This document shows positions 6,567 to 10,396 of a stretch of DNA of 10,396 nucleotides, in pieces. Numbering within the stretch: the first letter of the stretch is position 1; each line of letters begins with the position of its first letter. The notes beneath the pieces were generated by a model. It was not told the origin of the DNA. It worked only from the letters and a program-made list of their open reading frames with translations, and did not search any database. The position numbers and the translations under genes are program-made. The DNA is from an uncultured Caulobacterales bacterium (lineage in GTDB: Bacteria; Pseudomonadota; Alphaproteobacteria; Caulobacterales; Caulobacteraceae): positions 1-10,396 of the forward strand of contig CAIUZX010000464.1 of the NCBI GenBank assembly GCA_903903715.1. The letters run 5' to 3'.

Positions 6567-7138
6567 TGGTGACCCTGAACCGCATCTACACCCGAACGGG
6601 TGATGACGGCGATACACGCCTCGCGACCGGCGAAACGACGCCAAAGTCTTCCGCTCGGGTCGAAGCCTATGGCGACGTGGACGAGACCAACGCCTGCATA
6701 GGACTTGTCCGCCTTTATACCTCACAAGACGTTGTGCTCGACGCCATCCTGGCGAGAATCCAGAACGAGCTCTTCGATCTGGGGGCCGATCTCGCCACAC
6801 CCGAGCGTGAAGACGCAAGTTTCCCCGCCCTTCGCATCACGGCCGGTCAGGTGAAGCGCCTCGAAACGGATATCGACCATCTCAACGGCCCCTTGTCCGA
6901 CCTCACCTCTTTCGTTCTGCCGGCGGGCACGCCTGCGTCGACGCATCTGCATCTGGCGCGCACGGTCTGTCGGCGTGCGGAACGCCGGGCGGTCGCCCTC
7001 TCGCGTGTCGAAGGAGAGACCGTCTCCAGAGACGCGATGCGTTACCTGAACAGGCTGTCGGATTTTCTCTTTGTCGCCGCGAGGCACGCTCAGGGCGAAG
7101 CGGGTGACGTTTTGTGGAGACCCGGCGCCAGTCGTTAG
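6566..7138 (+). CDS. pduO: PduO-type cob(I)alamin adenosyltransferase
   Basis: Transfers the 5'-deoxyadenosyl group of ATP to cob(I)alamin, making adenosylcobalamin for B12-dependent mutases. The 190-residue length is typical of the PduO/MMAB type, a trimeric five-helix bundle. The N-terminal ATP loop is TRTGDDGDTRL (9-19); the helical motifs are EAYGDVDETNACIG (33-46), FVLPAGT (117-122), ARTVCRRAER (131-140) and YLNRLSDFLFVAAR (160-173), with the Arg/Glu residues known to bind ATP in this family. Its ATG overlaps the TGA of the HIG1-type gene. It lies two genes after mcd, which suggests its cofactor serves ethylmalonyl-CoA and methylmalonyl-CoA mutases encoded elsewhere; MeaD of Methylobacterium is a comparable case. 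Its stop codon is interlocked with that of the convergent membrane gene. Confidence 0.95.
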   Translation: MVTLNRIYTRTGDDGDTRLATGETTPKSSARVEAYGDVDETNACIGLVRLYTSQDVVLDAILARIQNELFDLGADLATPEREDASFPALRITAGQVKRLETDIDHLNGPLSDLTSFVLPAGTPASTHLHLARTVCRRAERRAVALSRVEGETVSRDAMRYLNRLSDFLFVAARHAQGEAGDVLWRPGASR

Positions 7139-8238
7139 TTCGCCACGGATGACTTGGTCGCGATGCGGAACAGGTTAGCGGCCACGAAGGGCCCGGCGGC
7201 GGCGCAGAGTCCAACCAGCGGGGCGATCAGAAACCCCCAATAGTCGTTCTCGGGTCGGCCGATGATCGAGAACGCTACGAGATACGCGCCCAGGGTCGCG
7301 AACAGTCGCCGCCCGGTCTCTCCGCCCCACGCACAGGCCCCGAAAAGCGAAAGCGGCGCCAGGACGGCTGTCAGCCAAAGTCCGAAGGCGCTCGATGCGA
7401 CATTCAAGTTTACGGCCTTCAGGACGAACGCCAGCCCGCCGAACTTCACCCAGCCGGGTGAGGCCAGATCCTGCGGCGCGGCGAGAGCGTTCACCTTCAG
7501 ACCATGGTTCGCCAGCAGCGCCAGCGCGAATATCATTGCCGCGAAGAATGCCGCGCCTTCCCCGCGCCGACGTTCTGAAATCGCCAGCACCGCCATCAGT
7601 CCCAGAAACGGAATGGCGAGCTCGCGCAATATCCCCGCAGCAAGGCCGGTGAGAACCGACGCGAGGTAGCGTTGGTCGGTCCGGAGACCGAGTGTCAGGG
7701 TGATCAGCAGGCCGGACCATGTCTCGGTGAAATACGTGGTCGCCGGTGATGTGAACAAGGCCACCGCCAAACCGCTCAAGAGTCCCGCGATCAGAAAAAG
7801 GCGCCTACGCTTCAAGTCCTCGCTCGACGTCGCGATGCGCCTCCACCACACCACCACAACAGCCAACGCCAAGACTGCGTAAAGCAGGATCGCGTATCCC
7901 ACCTGTGGGAGGCGGGCCAGCAGCGTCGCAAGCGCCGGAGGCCGGACCACGACAAACGGGTGTAGCGGGTATCCGAGCCGCCGATGTTCCGCCACGGCCG
8001 CCGACTCATAATCCTGTCCATTTCTGACGCGGGCCACAATCGCGCGATAGAGGCCGGCGTCGGTTGTGCCGGGAGGATGCGCACGAGACGGCGGGGGGTC
8101 AGGCAGGGGCGTGCGGGCGACCCACAGGCACAATGAGATGCTAAGGCCTAGCGCGATCAACAGCGCCTTTGCGACCCCTCGCGATGATAAGATGTGGCGT
8201 AGTCCGCTCGGATTTTGGAACATTTTCCTCAAGTTCAT
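7135..8238 (-). CDS. Polytopic membrane protein, GT-C glycosyltransferase-like
   Basis: A 367-residue inner-membrane protein with about nine or ten hydrophobic segments (approximately 23-41, 114-132, 146-163, 173-185, 191-220, 229-246, 264-280, 284-303, 312-327, 333-356). Between the first and second lies a ~70-residue non-cytoplasmic loop with TTDAGLYRAI (58-67), an acidic residue D60, and GYPLHPFVVVRPP (89-101). An early acidic residue plus a YP/RPP segment in the first large loop is typical of GT-C enzymes that use polyprenyl-phosphate sugars (GT39/GT87/DUF2029-like), so a role in decorating an envelope glycan is possible. The family call is tentative, and I do not recognise the exact gene. 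The ATG at 8238 lacks a ribosome-binding site; a second in-frame ATG at 8223 (M6) has GAGGA two bases before it and may be used. A promoter with a CtrA-type box lies just upstream. Confidence 0.7.
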   Translation of the reverse strand: MNLRKMFQNPSGLRHILSSRGVAKALLIALGLSISLCLWVARTPLPDPPPSRAHPPGTTDAGLYRAIVARVRNGQDYESAAVAEHRRLGYPLHPFVVVRPPALATLLARLPQVGYAILLYAVLALAVVVVWWRRIATSSEDLKRRRLFLIAGLLSGLAVALFTSPATTYFTETWSGLLITLTLGLRTDQRYLASVLTGLAAGILRELAIPFLGLMAVLAISERRRGEGAAFFAAMIFALALLANHGLKVNALAAPQDLASPGWVKFGGLAFVLKAVNLNVASSAFGLWLTAVLAPLSLFGACAWGGETGRRLFATLGAYLVAFSIIGRPENDYWGFLIAPLVGLCAAAGPFVAANLFRIATKSSVAN

Positions 8239-8258
8239 CGCGATCAGAGGCGGGGATG

Positions 8259-8292
8259 ATCATAGTCCCGCCGCCCCTTAAGGCGCGCTTAA
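8259..8292 (-). promoter_or_regulatory. CtrA-type box over the -35 of a candidate promoter for the GT-C-like gene
   Basis: On either strand the sequence TTAA-GGCGCGC-TTAA (8278-8292) is an exact TTAA-N7-TTAA, the consensus recognised by the alphaproteobacterial cell-cycle regulator CtrA. Reading leftward on the - strand, TATGAT (8264-8259) matches the -10 consensus at five of six positions. If that hexamer is -12 to -7, transcription starts near 8252 and the box covers about -40 to -26, the position used at CtrA-activated promoters. It lies in the 64-base gap between the MOSC gene stop and the membrane gene start, 39 bases from the ATG at 8238 and 54 from the one at 8223. Whether CtrA exists in this organism cannot be seen here. 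Confidence 0.55.
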
Positions 8293-8302
8293 CTCTGTCG
8301 CT

Positions 8303-8863
8303 TCAGACGCGCCGCAGAGGACGGTGGGGCCCTTGAAGGGGTTGAACCGTGATGGTGTCGCCCGCGCGGACCTCACCCCCTCGCGTCACGACCGCCATGA
8401 CGCCGGCTTCCAGTGTGACCTCTCCATTCGTCCCGCGACCGAGCGTCGCCGCCATCAGTCCCTTCTGAAACCGATCGAGCTGCACACACGGGTTTCGCAG
8501 GCCGGTGATCTCGATTTCTGCATCATTCCCTAGTCCGAGCCGAGTCCCTGCCGAGAGACGGAAGAGGTCGATGCCAAAGGTCGTAACATTTTCGCCGAGC
8601 AGGCCCGGCGAAACGCGAAAGCCCGCGACCGAAAGTCGATCCAGACGTTCGGATGCGATCAGGTGAACCTGCCGAAGATTCGGCTGAGAGGGATCAACCG
8701 CGACCCGGCTTCGGTGCTTGACCGTCGCGCCAGCGTGAGCGTCGCCTTCGACGCCATGTCCCTCAATCAGTCGGATAAACAGCGCCGGAGGCTTGGTGAA
8801 GGTGTGCCGACCTGAACAGGCGACCGCGACCACCTGCAGTTTGGCCGGTCCGTCGGTCGTCAC
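8303..8863 (-). CDS. MOSC domain-containing protein
   Basis: A 186-residue protein made almost entirely of one MOSC (molybdenum cofactor sulfurase C-terminal) domain, a beta-barrel fold thought to handle sulfur and molybdenum cofactor or oxyanion chemistry. Recognisable elements are GVEGDAHAG (37-45), RQVHLIASE (64-72), the GLLGENV segment (87-93) and the conserved cysteine C126 in GLRNPCVQLDRF, which would carry the sulfur or bind metal. The C-terminal RAGDTITV (166-173) closes the barrel. No signal peptide is visible, so it is cytoplasmic. The start is a GTG at 8863 whose bases overlap the TGA of the upstream DUF2794 gene (GTGA), implying translational coupling. Stand-alone MOSC proteins such as YiiM reduce or detoxify N-hydroxylated compounds, but this protein's substrate is unknown. 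Confidence 0.88.
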   Translation of the reverse strand: MTTDGPAKLQVVAVACSGRHTFTKPPALFIRLIEGHGVEGDAHAGATVKHRSRVAVDPSQPNLRQVHLIASERLDRLSVAGFRVSPGLLGENVTTFGIDLFRLSAGTRLGLGNDAEIEITGLRNPCVQLDRFQKGLMAATLGRGTNGEVTLEAGVMAVVTRGGEVRAGDTITVQPLQGPHRPLRRV

Positions 8864-9204
8864 TCAATCACCTTGAACTTTCGGGAGTCAAACACCTTGA
8901 GGGCCTGAGCGAGCTCCTGCCCGCGACGCAACACGACATCTCCCGTTCCAATGACCGCAAAAGCACCTTGCTTTCGGGCGAGCTCCGGCCGCTTTTCAAT
9001 CCGATAGGCCGGCGCCTCAGAGGTTCTCCGGAAGATCGCGAAGACCGCGGCGTCACGACCGCCGCCGATGGCGTAGTCGCGCCACTCCCCCGCAGCGACC
9101 ATCCGGCCATACACGCGAAGGATCTGGTCAAGCTCATGGCGATCAAAGAACACCTGCGAGGGGCGCGGAGATGGCGCGGAACCAGAGGCGATGTCTGTGC
9201 TCAT
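8860..9204 (-). CDS. DUF2794 family protein
   Basis: A 114-residue cytoplasmic protein of a family of unknown function known to me from Alphaproteobacteria. After a disordered Ser/Pro start of ~16 residues comes the typical FFDRHELDQILRVYGRMVAAGEWRDYAIG region (19-47; key residues R22, E24, Y32, W41, D43, Y44), then FAIFRRTSEAPAYRIEKRPEL (55-75) and a C-terminal helix/strand ending in DSRKFKVIE. No catalytic motif, membrane segment or metal site stands out. The ATG at 9204 has no obvious ribosome-binding site. Its stop overlaps the start of the MOSC gene, so the two are made from one message and may share a process. It is separated from flhA by 86 bases with no clear terminator. Confidence 0.85.
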   Translation of the reverse strand: MSTDIASGSAPSPRPSQVFFDRHELDQILRVYGRMVAAGEWRDYAIGGGRDAAVFAIFRRTSEAPAYRIEKRPELARKQGAFAVIGTGDVVLRRGQELAQALKVFDSRKFKVIE

Positions 9205-9212
9205 GCGGGGCC

Positions 9213-9285
9213 AAGAGGTTAGGTGTCGACACGGAGGAAAAGGCTACCGCATTCCTACGCATCGAGAAGCCAGATTCCACCTCTT
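9213..9285. repeat. Separated 7-bp inverted repeat around a 10-bp palindrome, flhA-DUF2794 gap
   Basis: In the 86-base gap, AAGAGGT (9213-9219) and ACCTCTT (9279-9285) are perfect inverted copies 59 bases apart. Just inside the left copy is the perfect 10-bp palindrome GTGTCGACAC (9223-9232). These lie upstream of the DUF2794 start (leftward transcription) and could be regulator sites or a weak long-range stem behind flhA. No T-run follows, so it is not a normal intrinsic terminator. Chance is a real alternative for elements of this length. Confidence 0.25.
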
Positions 9286-9290
9286 CGTGA

Positions 9291-10396
9291 TCAGATCTGT
9301 CCCAAAGTCTTCAGGCGCGCCCTTGGGTGAATCTCGTTTTGACTGAGGACCGTCGTCTGGCTTCGGACGCGCTCGATGATGGAGCGGACATAAGGGCGGA
9401 TGCCTGCGCTGGTCAGCAGCACAGGTGTTTCCCCGATCTGAGCCGCATTGTCGAAGGCTTCGCGAACGGACTGGATGAAGGACTGAAGTCTCGACGGCGC
9501 CAGAGCGAGTTGACGGTCGTCGCCCTGCCCGATCAGGGCGTCCGCGAACGCCTGTTCCCAATCCGGCGTCAGGGTGATGATGGGAACGGAGCCGTCATCG
9601 GCCCGGTTCTGCCAGCAGAGCTGCTTGGCCAAGCGCGCGCGGACATGTTCGATGATCGTGGTGAGGCCTGCATTCTGACCCGCAACTTCGCCGATGCCCT
9701 CGAGCACAGTCGGCAGATCCCGGATGGAGACTCGCTCCTTCAACAGCGCCTGCAGCACCCGCTGGACGGTGGAAGCCGAGACCTGGCTCGGGATCAGATC
9801 TTCCGCCAGCTTCTTGTGCTCCTGCGGCAGATCGCGAAGCAGCTTCTGAACTTCCGAGTAGGACAAAAGCTCCGGCATCGCGTCCTTCAGAATTTCGGTC
9901 AGGTGCGTGGTCAGCACGGTCGCCGGATCCACAATGGTGTACCCGCGGAAGGTCGCCTCTTCGCGGAGATGCTCGTCGATCCAGGTCGCAGGCAGGCCAA
10001 AGGCGGGTTCGCGGACATGCTGGCCGGGAAGATCCACCTGTTGACCGCGGGGGTCCATCGCCATGAGCGCGCCGATCTTGACCTCTCCGGCCCCAGCTTC
10101 CATCTCCCGAATCCGGATCGAGTACCCCTCTGTCGGCAGGCGCATGTTATCGAGGATGCGCACGCTGGGCATGACGAAGCCGTATTCCTGGGCCAGCGTT
10201 CGCCGAAGCGCCCGGATCTGGTCCGTCAGCTTTCGACCGTCGACGTCGTTGATCAGAACGAGCAGCCCATAGCCGAGTTCGATTTTCACATCGTCCATGG
10301 CCAGAGCCGAACTGATCGGCTCCTCCTGATCGACGGGAGGTGCGGCCTCAACCGGCTCCGGCGGCGGTTTGAAATTGGCGGCGCGCCAGGCGATCA
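9291..10396 (-). CDS. flhA: Flagellar type III export protein FlhA, C-terminal part (5' end outside window)
   Basis: FlhA is the nonameric ring protein of the flagellar export gate; its cytoplasmic domain docks export chaperones and late substrates. The window holds the last 367 residues, about half of a ~700-residue protein. From the right edge it begins with IAWRAAN, just past the membrane domain, followed by a Pro/Glu linker of about 20 residues (KPPPEPVEAAPPVDQEEP), then the cytoplasmic domain starting at MDDVKIELGYGLLVL. Conserved FlhA segments follow: RILDNMRLPTEGYSIRI, EILKDAMPELLSYSEVQKL, IRDLPTVLEGIGE and, near the end, LLTSAGIRPYVRSIIE. It ends LKTLGQI with a TGA at 9291-9293. An internal ATG at 10298 lies inside the conserved run and is not the start. 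No frameshift is visible. Its neighbours here are not flagellar, so it probably ends its flagellar operon. Confidence 0.97.
   Translation of the reverse strand, partial: IAWRAANFKPPPEPVEAAPPVDQEEPISSALAMDDVKIELGYGLLVLINDVDGRKLTDQIRALRRTLAQEYGFVMPSVRILDNMRLPTEGYSIRIREMEAGAGEVKIGALMAMDPRGQQVDLPGQHVREPAFGLPATWIDEHLREEATFRGYTIVDPATVLTTHLTEILKDAMPELLSYSEVQKLLRDLPQEHKKLAEDLIPSQVSASTVQRVLQALLKERVSIRDLPTVLEGIGEVAGQNAGLTTIIEHVRARLAKQLCWQNRADDGSVPIITLTPDWEQAFADALIGQGDDRQLALAPSRLQSFIQSVREAFDNAAQIGETPVLLTSAGIRPYVRSIIERVRSQTTVLSQNEIHPRARLKTLGQI

Overview
The window is a gene-dense chromosomal stretch from a GC-rich alphaproteobacterium. The pointers are a DUF2794 protein (a family I know from Alphaproteobacteria), a HIG1-type small membrane protein next to a PduO-type adenosyltransferase, a flagellar FlhA, and a TTAA-N7-TTAA motif of the kind bound by the cell-cycle regulator CtrA. 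Together they lean toward the Caulobacterales/Hyphomonadales side of the class, but no marker here fixes the genus. There is no mobile element, CRISPR array, tRNA or rRNA. Every gene fully inside the window looks intact, and no gap between genes exceeds about 140 bases.

Left half, all on the + strand: rlmN (dual-specificity RNA methyltransferase); an acyl carrier protein and a FabF/NodE-like ketosynthase that form a small fatty-acyl module ending in a hairpin; an MtnX-like HAD phosphatase; an Est30-type alpha/beta hydrolase; then, behind its own candidate promoter, a long acyl-CoA dehydrogenase best matching (2S)-methylsuccinyl-CoA dehydrogenase (mcd). After mcd come a HIG1-type twin-TM protein and a PduO-type cob(I)alamin adenosyltransferase, with a TGATG stop/start overlap between the last two. 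Mcd and a B12-activating enzyme together point to the ethylmalonyl-CoA pathway, where Mcd makes mesaconyl-CoA and two mutases need adenosylcobalamin.

Right half, all on the - strand: a polytopic membrane protein of GT-C glycosyltransferase type, whose stop codon interlocks with that of the adenosyltransferase; a MOSC-domain protein coupled by a GTGA overlap to the upstream DUF2794 gene; and the C-terminal half of flhA, which runs off the right edge.

Most of this is ordinary core gene content. The most interesting signals are a full CtrA-type box placed exactly over the -35 region of a good -10 element in front of the GT-C-like gene; the ACP/ketosynthase pair with altered signature motifs (Ala instead of Asp before the phosphopantetheine serine); and the mcd-HIG1-adenosyltransferase grouping. 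I found no clear evidence for an undescribed multi-gene system.
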